Both the position numbers and the translations under genes were made by a program. Shown piece by piece: positions 1-10,597 of a stretch of DNA of 64,000 nt. The first letter of the stretch is position 1, and every line of letters begins with the position of its first letter. Location of the stretch: assembly GCA_963575745.1 (NCBI GenBank), contig CAUYUJ010017849.1, forward strand, positions 249,926 to 313,925. Direction: 5' to 3'. Source of the DNA: Prorocentrum cordatum (Eukaryota; Sar; Dinophyceae; Prorocentrales; Prorocentraceae). Below the pieces are notes generated by a model. That model was not told the DNA's origin, searched no databases, and saw only the letters and a list, made by a program, of their open reading frames with translations.

Positions 1-669
1 GTCATCCTTCTTCCAGTCTCCTTGCCAGTCCCACACCACTCGTGGGCCTTGTTGACCTTTGGTCCGTCACGGTGCCTTCAACACCTAATGGAGTGCCCTT
101 CCCCAAAGCTCAAATGGGTGAAAATTGGAGGCCACCCATTTGCCGGAACTCCAGGGCGCTGCTGGGCGCTTCCGGCGTTTATCGAGTTGGCCTCCGGGAT
201 GCCAAGCTCGCCCATACCGCCTCCAGCATGCCCCAATCGCCTTGATTGCCTCGAGGGGCCGTCCTGACGTTCTCGTGGGAGCCTCGTGGCCTGTCTTGAA
301 GCCCTGGGGTCAAGCCCCCAAATCTTCGGACAAAACAGACGAATCATATCTGAATTGTGTTCGCATGCTGAGCTTTGTGGTTTTCAAAACATCCGGCACG
401 GCTTCCAATACCCCGAAGATTCGCCCAAGAGTGCCTCCGAGGGTCCGAAAGAGAGGCCCAGGAGGCTCCCCAGAGGCCCCCGAGTGGAGCCAAAGAGGGG
501 GATCTCGGACTGCAATTTGGAGCCTCCATCGCAAAACTGCCCTCGAGACAGTCAGCAGGCCCCCGAGAGGCCCCCAGAGGCCTCAGAGAGGCCCCCAGGA
601 AGGTCCCACGGAGCCCCCAAGATGCCTCCATAGTACATCTAAGGGGCATTTGTTGTGCACGACCCAGAC
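1..669. other. Intergenic; degenerate CCAAGATGGCC-type repeats
   Basis: No credible gene. From about 400 to 640 the sequence is made of short degenerate units (AGGCCCCCGAG, AGAGGCCCCCAG, CCCCCAAGATG) with purine-rich AGAGG spacers. This pattern recurs in many blocks of the window. Reading frames here are open on both strands only because the repeat lacks stops. Confidence 0.5.
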
Positions 670-862
670 ATCGATAGAGGAACATAAAACGGCATAAACA
701 TACACATTTGACGGTCCGCCTAAATTTCTTAGATCTGCGCCAGCCCCCCAGCGCGCCAGGGGCGGCGCCGGAGACGCCGCCAGCGGGGGCCCAGCGCGGA
801 TCCAAGAAATCCACGAGGACCGTCGAAAGTTTGTGTTTATGCAGTGCGTTCTTCTTCGATCG
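670..862. mobile_element. Foldback (palindromic) element
   Basis: Two arms of about 60-75 bp (roughly 670-745 and 798-862) are imperfect reverse complements. GCATAAACATACAC then GACGGTCC on the left pairs with GGACCGTC then GTGTTTATGC on the right. The GC-rich centre reads CCGGAGACGCCGCCAGCGGG. This is the structure of a small non-autonomous foldback or MITE-like element. There is no coding capacity. The two strands give similar peptides, as expected of a palindrome. No second copy was found in the window. Confidence 0.55.
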
Positions 863-1208
863 GCGGCTTCTTATCAGAAGCCCTTCGGTCTCCTGAGACG
901 TTCTCTGTGTCTTCGGGGAAGGCTTACCATAGAGGTCAAAAAAACACCCCCATAATAACTACCCCGACACGCGAAGTCGTTTTGTAAACGCGCCCAAAGA
1001 AGGAATCGAACAGGGCAAGGCTGTTTAGTGAACGCCCAGAGCCGTTCAGCAACGCCAAGTGTGCGGTCTGGTTCGTTCTTCCTTTCTTGATACCACATTT
1101 TCTCATAAGCCTGGGTGGCCTCCGAGCCTTCTGGGAAGGCCCGCCCCTTCTCACTCCCCCCCTGGGCTCGCCATCGATTCTTGTTCACGACCAAGGCGCG
1201 GCCACAGC
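863..1208. other. Intergenic, no gene seen
   Basis: Holds copies of a short motif related to CTTCGGGGAAGGC (about 912) and CCTTCTGGGAAGGCCCGCCC (about 1126). The motif is seen again near 3092 and 3308. Otherwise nothing is recognised. Confidence 0.4.
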
Positions 1209-1396
1209 TTGAGCAGGGACCGACCGTCCCGGCATGCCTATGGCCCTACCACGCAATGTTCTTAGAGCCCGAAAATGTTCCACGAACAAAAGCACTGTTC
1301 TCAGAACAGAAGCCGGACGTGTTACAATCACACAGTCTCGGCCAGAAATGTTCGAAGAACATGTCGTGCAGACCGCGACAGGTTCTTGGAACATTG
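1209..1396. mobile_element. ~220-bp TIR repeat (introner-like family), truncated copy
   Basis: Begins TTGAGCAGGGACCGACCGTC and contains the family's internal motifs: ATGTTCTTAGA, a GTTCCA..AACA pair, and GCCAGAAATGTTCGAAGAAC. It matches the copies at 10598-10819 and 54913-55147. The 3' third (CTATAGGCGAGCC..CACTGCTCGA) is missing, because sequence of the GGCGTTTCGAC family starts here. A solo piece of that missing end lies at about 1995-2022. Confidence 0.7.
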
Positions 1397-1614
1397 TGAG
1401 CATCTTTTTGGCGTTTCGACATTGGGCGGGAAGGGGGGGAGGGAGGGGGTCTGGCTCCAGACTTCTGCTTAGCGCGATTATTTGCGACAGGGCGTCCCAT
1501 GGGGAGGGTGCTCGGAACGGGCGCCAAAAACAGCCAAGATCCACTCCAGGGGGGGTGGGAGGGGGGTGCGAGGGCCCGCGCCGATTGGCAAACCAATGAA
1601 CGAAACACGATCAC
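1396..1614. repeat. Dispersed ~220-240-bp repeat (GGCGTTTCGAC family), copy 1
   Basis: Colinear with 39679-39918. Shared landmarks in order are GTGAGC, TTTTTGGCGTTTCGAC, GGGCGG, GTCTGGCTC, CTCTGCTTAG, GGCGCCAAAAA, CAGCCAAGATCCACTCCA, a G-run, CCCGCGCCGAT, GGCAAA and ACGATCAC. TTTTTGGCG and CGCCAAAAA form an internal inverted pair. No ORF is conserved between the copies. Confidence 0.75.
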
Positions 1615-2136
1615 TTTCTTTGGTGGTCCTACAGTGCGGGCGCGGCCAAAAACCCTCGCAAGAAACCCGACCCTGAAAACCCGCGCGCAGGGTGCACCCT
1701 GAGGGGAAACCCAGAGCACCTGGAACGCATCAGCTTCTTCAGCGGCTGCGGGAAGTCACCGCGCAGCGCTCGGAGCGAAGAGACCCAGGATACCCCGACG
1801 AAAAGCATATGGGTTCTTGATGCGCGCCCTCACTGTATAGGCGAAGCTGGAGGGGGAAGGAGGTGGAGGGTGAGGAGGAGGAGGACAAAAAGGAGGAGGA
1901 GGAGGAGGAGGAGGAGGAGGAGGAGGAGGTGGAGGAGGAGGAGGACCCCCTCCCCCTCCAGCATATAGTGGTGGTGGCGGAAAACAAGCCCATCAGGCGA
2001 GCCGGGGCGCTTCGCCACTGCTCGACGACAGCGCCTCGCAGCCAGCCAGGCTCCGCGCGGCGCCCTTGCCACCACAGAACTGCACGCGGGCGCACGCGCC
2101 ACGACCGCGGCGAGGCGTCCACGGCACGCGGAGCGA
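1615..2136. other. Intergenic with (GGA)n tract and solo repeat end
   Basis: A purine tract built on GAGGAGGAG runs from about 1866 to 1945. Positions about 1995-2022 are a solo fragment (AGGCGAGCC..CGCTTCGCCACTGCTCGA) of the right end of the ~220-bp TIR repeat. No gene is seen. Confidence 0.5.
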
Positions 2137-2170
2137 ACGTCCTCGCGAGATCAACTACACATTGTCCATA

Positions 2171-2255
2171 AGTCTTCGAAGGTTCTTTGCTTTTTTGGGG
2201 GGGCCAAGATCCTTTCATTTCTAATTGTTCTATCCTGGGCCTCTTCCTGGCCACT
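2171..2255 (-). mobile_element. TTTCTAATTGTTC foldback family, inverted half copy
   Basis: Near-exact reverse complement of 2494-2576. Landmarks are AGTCTTCGAA, GGCCAAGATCCTTTCATTTC, TAATTGTTCTATCCTGGGCC and TCTTCCTGGCC. Together they make an inverted pair about 240 bp apart. The third copy is at 26984-27136. Confidence 0.75.
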
Positions 2256-2256
2256 T

Positions 2257-2288
2257 GGAGGCCTCCTAGATGGGGTCCGAGTAGAGTT
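2257..2288 (+). repeat. Solo terminal repeat of the GGCCTCCTAGATGGGG foldback
   Basis: Contains GGCCTCCTAGATGGGGTCCG followed by AGTAGA. This is the left end of the element at 2597-2803, without the rest. It directly follows the half copy at 2171-2255. Confidence 0.7.
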
Positions 2289-2424
2289 GAATCGGGCGTG
2301 CACCCTCTACAAGAGGATTTCGGACGAACCATAAAAGTTAGTCAAACATACCCCAAACATACCCAACAATATTAAAAACATCGTCCCCAGACTATTTTGT
2401 GGTTCTTCATCGCGAGATCAATTG

Positions 2425-2580
2425 CACGTCGTTCATTTCGAATCGTGCTCATTTCTAATTGTGCTCGCTTCCAATTGTTCCTGGCCCCCTAGTGGCCAGC
2501 AAGAGGCCCAGGATAGAACAATTAGAAATGAAAGGATCTTGGCCACCCCAAACAATCAAATAACTTTCGAAGACTTAGAA
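2425..2580 (+). mobile_element. TTTCTAATTGTTC foldback family, full copy
   Basis: Colinear with 26984-27136. Shared landmarks are CACGTCGTTCATTTC, CGTGCTCATTTCT, AATTGTTCCTGGCCCCCTAG, TGGC, GGCCCAGGATA and AATCAAATAACT. The core is itself an inverted repeat: TTTCTAATTG..TTCCTGG against CCAGGATA..CAATTAGAAA. It has no coding capacity and looks like a MITE. Confidence 0.75.
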
Positions 2581-2596
2581 ATAAACCATGTCCAGA

Positions 2597-2803
2597 GGCC
2601 TCCTAGATGGGGTCCGAGTAGATGGGGTCGGAGGATCGCGCCGAATCGCCAATACATCGCCGATGCATCGCCGATACATCGGCGACGTATTGGCGGCGTG
2701 TCGGCGACGTGGGTGTGGAGAAAATCGGGCTCCGCATCGCGCCGCATCGGCGAGAAGGGCGCGATCCTCCGACCCCATCTGCTCGGACCCCATCTGGCAG
2801 GCC
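2597..2803 (+). mobile_element. Foldback element with ~46-bp TIRs (FB-GGCCTCC), copy 1
   Basis: The left end GGCCTCCTAGATGGGGTCCG..AGTAGATGGGGTCGGAGGAT..CGCGCC pairs with a right end that reads, reverse-complemented, GGCCTGCCAGATGGGGTCCG..AGCAGATGGGGTCGGAGGAT..CGCGCC. That is about 46 bp with four mismatches. The centre is a cluster of GCATCGCCGAT/ATCGGCGATGC units, themselves palindromic. Flanks share CAGA (2593-2596 and 2804-2807), a possible 4-bp target-site duplication. Related copies are at 18839-19075 and 57613-57935. Confidence 0.8.
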
Positions 2804-3718
2804 CAGAAACGTCATCGATGAAGCCTCCCACGTGCTGGGATCCGAGGCGCCGAGCGAAAGAATCCGGGCGGCAAGTTTTCTGCCACTTTCGGCCCCTGGG
2901 GGGGCCTCCAACGGGCCCCGGGACCGTCAACAGACACGACTCGGGACGAGAAGCTGCTCCCAGGGAAGTCGCCCAGACCCCTGAGGACCTACGCGAGCGA
3001 GGGGGGGAAACGAGGAGGAGGATGCCTTCTCAGAAGGCGGCGGGGCGTCCCAGAAGCCAGCTGGCCTTCTGATAATGTTTTCTGCCTTCGGGGAAGGCGC
3101 AGGAAACTTCTCAGAAGGCCGGAGGCTTGTGAATTCGATGACGATAGACACCCTAGCAATCCTACCATGGAATTAAAAGTGTGCTTAAACTGTTTGAACA
3201 TTGTTTTTTAAACATGGCTTCGACATGTCTCGGGCATGCTTTAAACATGCTTTGGACATCTGCGTCCTCTCCATTGGTTGTCGTCCACCACCGGAGACCT
3301 TCCGAGCCTTCGGGGAAGGCCCGCCCCTGCTCATTTTCCCCCGAGCGCGCCGCCGATCAGCGTCATCTATGATCGACGAGCGCGTTCCACTACTCGCCAA
3401 GTCACTACTCGCAAATGGCCTGGATCCCCGCCGGGGATCTACCATAAATCACGTCAGCGCGGACAGGTTTTTGTTCGGACGTTTGCGAGTAGGCACTTTG
3501 CGAGTAGTGGAACGCGCTCGGCGATATGAGGTCCTTCACGTGCTGCTCACCGTGCGCCTGGCTCCGACGGCACCCACATCCAAACCCCACTGGCCCCGCG
3601 AGCGCCGGCACAGGGAGCGCTTCGGCCAGAGGCCCGTGGGGTACTCTTCCGTTGTCTTGGCGGTGCTGTAGGGGCGGGGCCCGATACGGGCCGCCAGAAG
3701 TGCAGTGCTGGGTGATGA
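2804..3718. other. Intergenic, no gene recognised
   Basis: Holds short repeats of TTCTCAGAAGGC / GCCTTCTGA (about 3026-3125), a palindromic motif, and CCTTCGGGGAAGGC copies. The paired segments ACGAGCGCGTTCCACTACTC (about 3376) and GAGTAGTGGAACGCGCTCGG (about 3502) form an inverted repeat about 125 bp apart. No coding evidence. Confidence 0.45.
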
Positions 3719-4051
3719 TCACACATGGGGAGCGAGCTGGGAAGTTACTGCCTGTTCTCGACTTAGGCTGCATGTCCTAGCCCTGTGGAGCACCCCCGCT
3801 CTGAATCCATGCGAATCCGCGCCAGCGGAGCTGCGCATTCCCCCGCTTGACACTGGCCATTTCCCCAGGACCGTCCCTCTGCATGTGTGCTCATGATCTT
3901 CACGTCCTCCTCTCGTCACTCCCCACTTTAACAACAGGCGCTTTTCTTTCTTTGCCAAGCATGTACAGTGGCGGAGATCCTCGTAGAAGCTCTGTATGTC
4001 ATCATCTGTGATGTCGGCAAGCTTTGCTTTCTTCCTCAAGGTGATGGACAC
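3719..4051 (-). CDS. Unrecognised 110-aa ORF, possible exon fragment
   Basis: The N-terminal half (starting MSITLRKKAKLADITDDDIQ) has varied, charged, protein-like composition. A Cys pair (HCTCLAKKEKR) sits at about residues 28-38. The C-terminal half is less convincing. There is no repeat shadow here, and the opposite strand gives poor frames. I do not recognise the family. It could be one exon of a host gene whose other exons are unseen, or chance. The upstream stop context and splice sites were not resolved. Confidence 0.3.
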   Translation of the reverse strand: MSITLRKKAKLADITDDDIQSFYEDLRHCTCLAKKEKRLLLKWGVTRGGREDHEHTCRGTVLGKWPVSSGGMRSSAGADSHGFRAGVLHRARTCSLSREQAVTSQLAPHV

Positions 4052-5085
4052 ATGGGGGAATGTTCAGGATAATGACACAGATCTATGATGACCCACCATA
4101 ACAATGAAGACAACGCGTCGGCCCAGCAATCCATCGTCATGTAATAAAACTAAGCCATGGCTCTTCATCATACGTAACCCTGTCTCTTGTTACCGTATCC
4201 ACCACCGTGCCGCGAGGCAGTGCTGAATGCAGTGAATGCTCTTCCAAGGCCCTGGGGCACACAACTCAAGGCTGTCTGACCCGCTCCCAAGCGCTCTCGC
4301 GCTCAAAGGGTTCGTCGAGCGGTTCTTCAAGAGGCCTCGGGAGAGGGCTAAGGAATCTAAACTTCTGGCATGCCTGGGGAAAGGGATGGTTCCACGGGCC
4401 CGGCCTGAAGTCCTTTTGGGGTCTCCTGGGCCGTTTCGGGGGCCCTTAGGGCTAGCGACTTACTCGTGACGTCCGGAACAGACGAGGAGGCTCCGAGATC
4501 GCCACAAGCCTGCCCCCGAGCTCCCGAGGGGGGGGCCCAAGGACCACCAAGAATGGCCACTAACAAACATCGCCCCCCTGGACACTCCCAAGATGGCCGC
4601 CGAGACCAGCAGCAGGCCTCCAAGAGGCCCCCAAGGTTTTAGGAGGTCTCAAGAATTCTACAGAGAGGCCACCCAAAAGACTCTAGAAGAGGTCTCCTGG
4701 TCACGATCCAGGCGCGATGGGTGGAGAGGCCGAACGCCACTCGATCCGTCGTTTCCGCTCGATTCCTCGAACGGCTGCTTGGCATGCCACATTCTGACCC
4801 GCTTCAGGTCCCTTCAAAAAGCTTCCGCCGTCCCTTCGGCCCGTCGTTCCAGTCCAGGGAAGCTCTGCCTTCTGTCGGCTTCTCGGGACCAAGACTCCAC
4901 CGAGGCACCAAGGCGGCTCCGAGTCCGCGATGCCGCCAAGATGGCCTCCAGGACGGCCAAGATGGCCCGTGGTGGCCACCAGGACGGCTCAAGGTGACCC
5001 CAGGACGGCCCACGAGGTTCCCATGACACCTGGGAGGACCCCAAGAGAACGCCCAAGAGGCGACCGTAATCAAACAACGCTTTGA
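4052..5085. other. Intergenic; CCAAGATGG-type blocks
   Basis: Unique sequence to about 4450, then blocks of CCAAGATGGCC, CCAGGACGGC and AAGAGGCCCCCAAG units to 5070. No gene. Confidence 0.45.
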
Positions 5086-5087
5086 CT

Positions 5088-5141
5088 ATGCATGTATGTA
5101 TGTACATATGTACATATGTATGTATATATGTATGTATGTAC

Positions 5142-5172
<31 letters not shown>

Positions 5173-5345
5173 TGTATGTATGTATGTATGTATGCATGCA
5201 TGCATGCATGTATGTATATATGTAAGTATGTATGCATGCATGCATGTATGTATGTATGTATGTATGTATGTATGCATGTATGTATGTATGTATGTATGTA
5301 TGTATGTATGTATGTATGTATATATGTATGCTTATATATATATAC
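5088..5345. repeat. (ATGT)n tetranucleotide microsatellite
   Basis: About 250 bp of TATG/TGTA units with GCATGCATGCATGC and ATATAT interruptions. It opens long frames on both strands (alternating Tyr, Val, Cys, Met or His, Thr, Ile, Tyr) that are not genes. Confidence 0.95.
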
Positions 5346-6110
5346 ATATGAAGTGCATACATATATACACCGGTGGGCGTGGACACACATATACACACAC
5401 TGCTTGTCCATATCTTTTGTGTACATACAAGGGTGCACCATGACGATCCCAGCGGACCTAATGGAGGCCCCAAGGCGGCCCAAGGAGACTCCCCAGTCGG
5501 CCCGAGAGCGCCCAGCGACAGCTCAAGAGGACCCCAGGGGGTATCCAAGAACGTCCAAGAGGCCCCCCCAAAGGCCACAAAGGAGTCCCAATACAACCCC
5601 ATGCGCTCCCCCAACCGTCCCAACAAAACTTGTACATTCATCGCCGTCGCACAAACCTTGCGTCGACAGCCGGGCACAACTATCTAGCGTTTCCGCGAGG
5701 GGCAAGGGTCCGCGGTGACTCGCCGTATGCGTCTTCGATCCGCTGCCCCCTCTGAAATTAATCGAGTGGGGTGCGGGGCGTGGGGAATTTTCAAGGCGCC
5801 ACTGCTCCTGACCGAGGACTGGGCTCCAAACTGCCACAAGATGGCCTAACATCTCCCAATATAGCTCCCGGACGGCGAAGAGTCTCCCACCCCACAAGGC
5901 AGCTTCAAGACGGCCCAAGACTGGCCTAAGATTTTCCAAAGATCTTCCGACAAGTCTCCAAGACCGCTCCACATGCTCCTGGCAGCTCCAAGACTCCTCC
6001 CGAAAGAGCCCGAGTAGTCCACCAATCGCCCAACAGGCAGGCCTCCACGAGGTCCGCGAGGGCCTCTGGACATCCTCCAGCCTCGGCGCCAAAGAAGCCC
6101 CCAAGTGCCC
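5346..6110. other. Intergenic; CCAAGACGGCC blocks
   Basis: Degenerate CCAAGATGGCC / CCCAAGACTGGCC units at roughly 5460-5600 and 5830-6110, separated by a non-repetitive stretch. No credible gene. Confidence 0.45.
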
Positions 6111-6229
6111 CCCGCGAGGACCAAACGCATGCTCACAAGCATGCTGGCAAAAGGGCATCGCGCTTCCACGTCACGGACTGTCAACGTAACAGCCCTGCGA
6201 CGGATCAATGGCGCAGCACTGCAGAACTG

Positions 6230-6577
6230 CTATGCTGCTTGCCCGAACAGAATGGCGGATATGCGCTGCAACTCAATCAGATACACATTGAATTGTGCAC
6301 GAGGGGCTTTGTTGGGATTCCTGGACGAAAATCTTATGACCAGGTCCCGGTCAATCTTTGATGCAGCCCCAGCGAATGTAGTTATCATTGCTTCGTAACT
6401 TGATGGGGGCCCACGCCGAATGATGGAAGCAACTCGTCGCAACCGCCGACTTGGCGTACCAGCATGCTGTAGCTCATCCCGAGCTTCGCTGCGGCCGCCG
6501 CAAGCGCAACATGTTCGACAGAAGTTGCATGAGTGCGAAGAGCAGACGCAGCAGCACCAGGATTAACATCATATCTA
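6230..6577 (-). pseudogene. Unrecognised coding-like fragment, frameshifted
   Basis: Two overlapping minus-strand frames look protein-like. One runs from about 6577 down to 6396 (includes RYDVNPGAAASAL and AAAAAKLGMSYSMLVRQVGG). The other starts at 6442 and ends at 6230 (includes SSYEAMITTFAGAASKIDRD and FSSRNPNKAPRAQFNVYLIE). A single frame change near 6440-6480 would link them. I do not know the family. It is either a decayed gene fragment or an exon pair. Composition differs from the repeats on either side. Confidence 0.3.
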
Positions 6578-6639
6578 AGACACTGTCACGATATACTCCC
6601 TACTGAATGGGAGCAACACTTCCTGCGTTCAAGTTTCAT

Positions 6640-9600
6640 GAGGTTTCAAGACGGTGCGTGGTAGTGTCGAGGAGGGAAACCAATGGTCACGCGGACGGGC
6701 GGCTACAAAACCACAATAGTGGGGGATCAAGCCAGTGGGTATGATAGTCAAACCCCATGCCTCCTCCCATCAGAGGGGAGTAGGGTGGGAGAGGATGAGG
6801 GAGCGGACATGATAGCCAAGAGTTGCGCAACGTGTGCCTGATGATCCTCTTCACAGCGTTCATGGCCACAACTCGACGATCATGAACATGTGAGGCGCGC
6901 GCGCTTGGCACTTCCACCCGCGATCGCGTGGACCTCGCAGGAGTGTCCTCATCTCGCTCCTTCCTCCTCCCCTCTCATCTATCCTCTTTCCTCTCTCCTC
7001 CACCTCCCCCTCCTCCTCTCAACGCTTTTACGCATGAAAACACCTCCACACACTGTTGTGTCGCCAAAGTCTGAACCGGGTTACCAAGCCGACGCTACGG
7101 CTATTACTGTCAATAAAAACAGCCTCCCACCTCCTGCTAAACCCCCGTTCACCTCCTCCTCCTCCTCCTCATCCTCCCACACTGCCGCTGCCGACACCCG
7201 ACGCAATCTGGCTTTTCACTGGGAATCCCACCAACCCTCTGGGCGTAGGTGGTTTAGCGGGTCACGTCTTTCAACCTCCGTTCTTCCCCTTCTGGGAGGG
7301 GTCACCCCTCCCCCTAAGCACTTCCACTGGGGTTGGGACCAGGGTTTCGCGAGGCGTTGGGGAGTCCATTGTGGCACAGTATGGCTCCAAGATGGGTCCA
7401 GGTAACACCAGATGGCCTCCAAGATGCCACAGTGTAGCCCAATATGGTCCCAATATCGCAGCAGTCCGCACCATGTTACGCTTTATGCTTCTCACTATGG
7501 CCTAAAGAGTGCCCCCAAGTTTTCAAGAGGGCTAAAAGAGAGCACCAATGGTATCCGAAGAAGGTCCCAGATGCCCTAAATGCGCTGCCAAGAGGCTCTC
7601 AGATCGAGCGACCCGAGCAGGCAGTTATGGTCGACTCCTGGGTCTGCTCAGGCTGATCCCGAGCTTCGGCTTGACGGCTACCCTCCTCTGTGTTCTACTA
7701 GACGCTGGTCGGAAGAAGTGGGTAGAAACATGAAGTAGGAAGGCGCTGGAAGTGGGTTGGCTTCCGCCCGCCCCCCGAGGAGGAGGGAAGAAGGAAACGA
7801 GCCGATCCTTGGAGTAGGAAGGCGCCAAAAGTAGACTTGGGATCTGGGAGCCCAGAACTACCTGCTTTCAACGACCGGCGTGTATTTGTTCCTAAGCTAT
7901 TATGATCTAGGCAACTTGCCTGAGCAGTTCCTGGTGGGGACGCGCAGCGCGTCAATCGTTTCGGAGGGACAGTTGGTGGGCCGCGTCGCCTGTCCGTTGC
8001 ATCGACCAGCTGAGGTCAACAATAAAGCCATTTGTCCACTCGGACTTTGCAGCAATGCTGGACTAAAGGGGGCGCAGCACCATTGATAAAAAACTGAGCA
8101 CACTCGCCCCATCCTGCAACAACTGCTGCGAAATCACTCTTCTCGACCTAGTCGCTGCAACGTCGTTACATCCGCTCTGTCCCGCTATCCACCCCGCTGA
8201 CCTCCACCAACGCTCCACCTCTGCTTGTCTCCAAAGCTCCTGATCGTCCCCACAGTCATCAGTACTCCTGATAGTTCCCACAGTCTCCCTTCGTACGTAC
8301 TCCTCTCCCTCCTTCCTCCCTTAGTCTATCAGTTCTCCCTCCATCGGTCCCCAGGTCTCCCCTTCCTCCATGAGTACTCCCGATCGTCCCCACAACCCCC
8401 GATGCCTCCTCTCCGATCTGCGCACGGCGCGGGCCGGTCTCTCGCTCCGCGGTGGGTTGCCAGGGGCATCGGGCACCCAAGCTTCTGCTCGACTGTCTTG
8501 GCGTCGTCGTCACTGCCAGAATTTCGCGCATGTGGCCGACGTATCAACAGGAGCTGCGAGGCGGGAACCACCGCAAGTCGTGGTCAGCATCTGCAGGGCT
8601 CGCGCGTCGGCGGGATGCTGACCAAGCGAATTGCAATGACAGGCACGCGCGCAACAACGTCGACGCACACTATCAAGACAACCGCTCACCATCACCCGGG
8701 TCCGCGCCCGTGCAAGCGGCGCGACAATCCAATACCAGGAACAGCGGGTTGTGAGAGGGAGGGGGGAAGACAAGGACACGCAGGGGGGGAGGACGTAGAC
8801 AGGCAGAAGCAGCAGAACAGGGAAGACGGTGAATAGTGGGATGGGGCAGAGGAGGAGGCCGAGGAGGAGGACGACGAAGAGGGAGGAGGACAGGACCTGA
8901 CAATAACACGTGCGAACCAACGTTTAGCAGTAGCGGCCGAGGCCCGTGGCCATCCGTAACCGTGGACCATCGAACGGCTCTCTGTTGCGCGCACAGCGCC
9001 CACCAGCGGCTACCGCTTAACGGGCGGCCTTCCCATGCCGACAGCGGGACGGCTCTGGGGGAACCATGCCACCTGCGTGCCATTGGCACCATTTCTCCCA
9101 CCAGTTTCGGAGGGAGGGGGAGACAGCGGCGGGAAGGAACGAGGTAACTCCCTGGGTCGCAAAAAACATCTGGCCTTCGAATCGCATGGATCTACTGCTA
9201 CGACGGTAAGCCAAGATTCTGGCGCGCGCTGCAGGGATCTCTAGCACTCGGTTGGCGGGATGGCGCTGTCGGCTTTGGTTTGTCGAGCCCCTGATCCCCT
9301 ACTATGTCGTTCCAGTTCGCATGCTGGCCGCCACTTCCCCTCGCAGAGTGGGACGTGCGGAGAAGCCAGAAGTATGTCATGATTCCTATCATATGACACG
9401 TTTCATCCAAATCCTCTTATTCCTCCTGCTCCTCCTCCTGATCATCCAGGTTCCGCTAACTCGTCCTCCACATCATCCCCCTCCTTCTGCCCGTCCTCCT
9501 AGTCTTCTTCCTCGTGCCGCCCCTGCTCCTCCTGCTCGTTCGCATTATCATCATCCTTCTCCTCCTCCTTCTTCATCCTCTGGTCCTCCTCCCCATTGAT

Positions 9601-9838
9601 TTGAACAGCCGCGAGGCCGCCTCAGTGGCTCGCTGAACTCATTGATAACTTCTGCCTCCTTGTCGTTGTCGTCCTCGCCCTCCTGCTCATCCTCCTCCAC
9701 GTCCTCCTCTGCCATCCCTTCTTTTAGATAACTCTTCCCTGCTATACCCACAAACGTTCTCAGCAGAGCGGGCTGGGCGTTTTGCCTGAGACCCCCTCAC
9801 CAAGTATGACACTGAAGCTTGAAATTAGCAAAAATTTC
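6640..9838. other. Intergenic, no gene recognised
   Basis: Mostly non-repetitive, with short CCT-rich tracts (7150-7180, 9410-9600), a CCAAGATGG block (7380-7470), a GTAGGAAGGCGC motif repeated about 79 bp apart (7735 and 7814) and a run of GATCGTCCCCACA/GATAGTTCCCACA repeats at 8240-8400. ORFs in 8.2-8.9 kb are open on both strands and show no family features. Confidence 0.4.
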
Positions 9839-10210
9839 ACGGATTGAACCAAGGTGGTTTTCAAACTGTTGCTCTTGCCGTGGCGCCGCGCACATTCGTC
9901 TCAAACGTTTGCGGTCGTTACAAGGCTAATTCACAAGTCCGTTTCAATCAGTTGCTCTCGCCTTCGCGTCGAGCGCAGTCGTCAGTAACGCTTGTGACAA
10001 GGATGGAGGGGGAATCCGTTTCAACATGTGTTCCCCGTAGCGTCGCGAACATTCACTTTAAAATGTTTGCAGCGATTGCAGAGATGAATGGCGGTTCCTT
10101 TTCAAACATGGGTTATCGCCTCAACGCCTCGCATACCTGTCTCATAATCTTGCAACAGCTACAAGGATGAAGGACGGTTCCTCTTGAAAATGGGGCTCTC
10201 GTTTACGACT
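9839..10210 (+). repeat. ~83-100-bp repeat family (TTTTCAAA..GGCTCTCGCC), tandem copies
   Basis: Three to four diverged tandem units. Each carries TTTCAAAC/TTTTCAAAATG, a GTTGCTCTCGCC-like core, GCG..CGCACATTCG, AAACGTTTGC or AAATGTTTGCAGCGATTGCA, AAGGATG and a GGCGGTT tail. The same unit appears reversed as an 83-bp tandem array at 32340-32640, and singly at about 27805-27905 and 10368-10396. Confidence 0.65.
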
Positions 10211-10597
10211 TCATCGTTCTTCATGGCCAGAATAGGAACTTGTGGAAGATTTACACAGGTGGGGTGCGATCCATTCTCGAAGCAAGGGTGTCGCTGGGCA
10301 GATCGTGAAACTGTAGTACCATACCGTTTCGCAATCCGGATTGCGGGGTAGACAGTTGCATGGTCGCTCATTTTCAAAATGGGGCCCTCGCCTGGGTGGA
10401 AGGCCCTTCGGGTGCTGGTATTTTTCAGGGGGCGCGCTGCTCGCATTGAGCAGACATGCCTGTAGGGACTTATGGAGGGCTTACTCTGGTCATGCTCCTC
10501 CTTACTCCCCTTCTCCTCACTCGAGGTCACCGCGTCCAGCCAGTGGCCGTTCGCCAGGTGCGAACCATCGGGGCCCTCCTCGCTGTAGCTTCTGAAT

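Noticed and set aside
5092-5718. ORFs of 208 and 287 codons on opposite strands
   Set aside because: Both run through the ATGT tetranucleotide microsatellite. The repeated Tyr/Val/Cys/Met and His/Thr/Ile residues are a repeat artefact.
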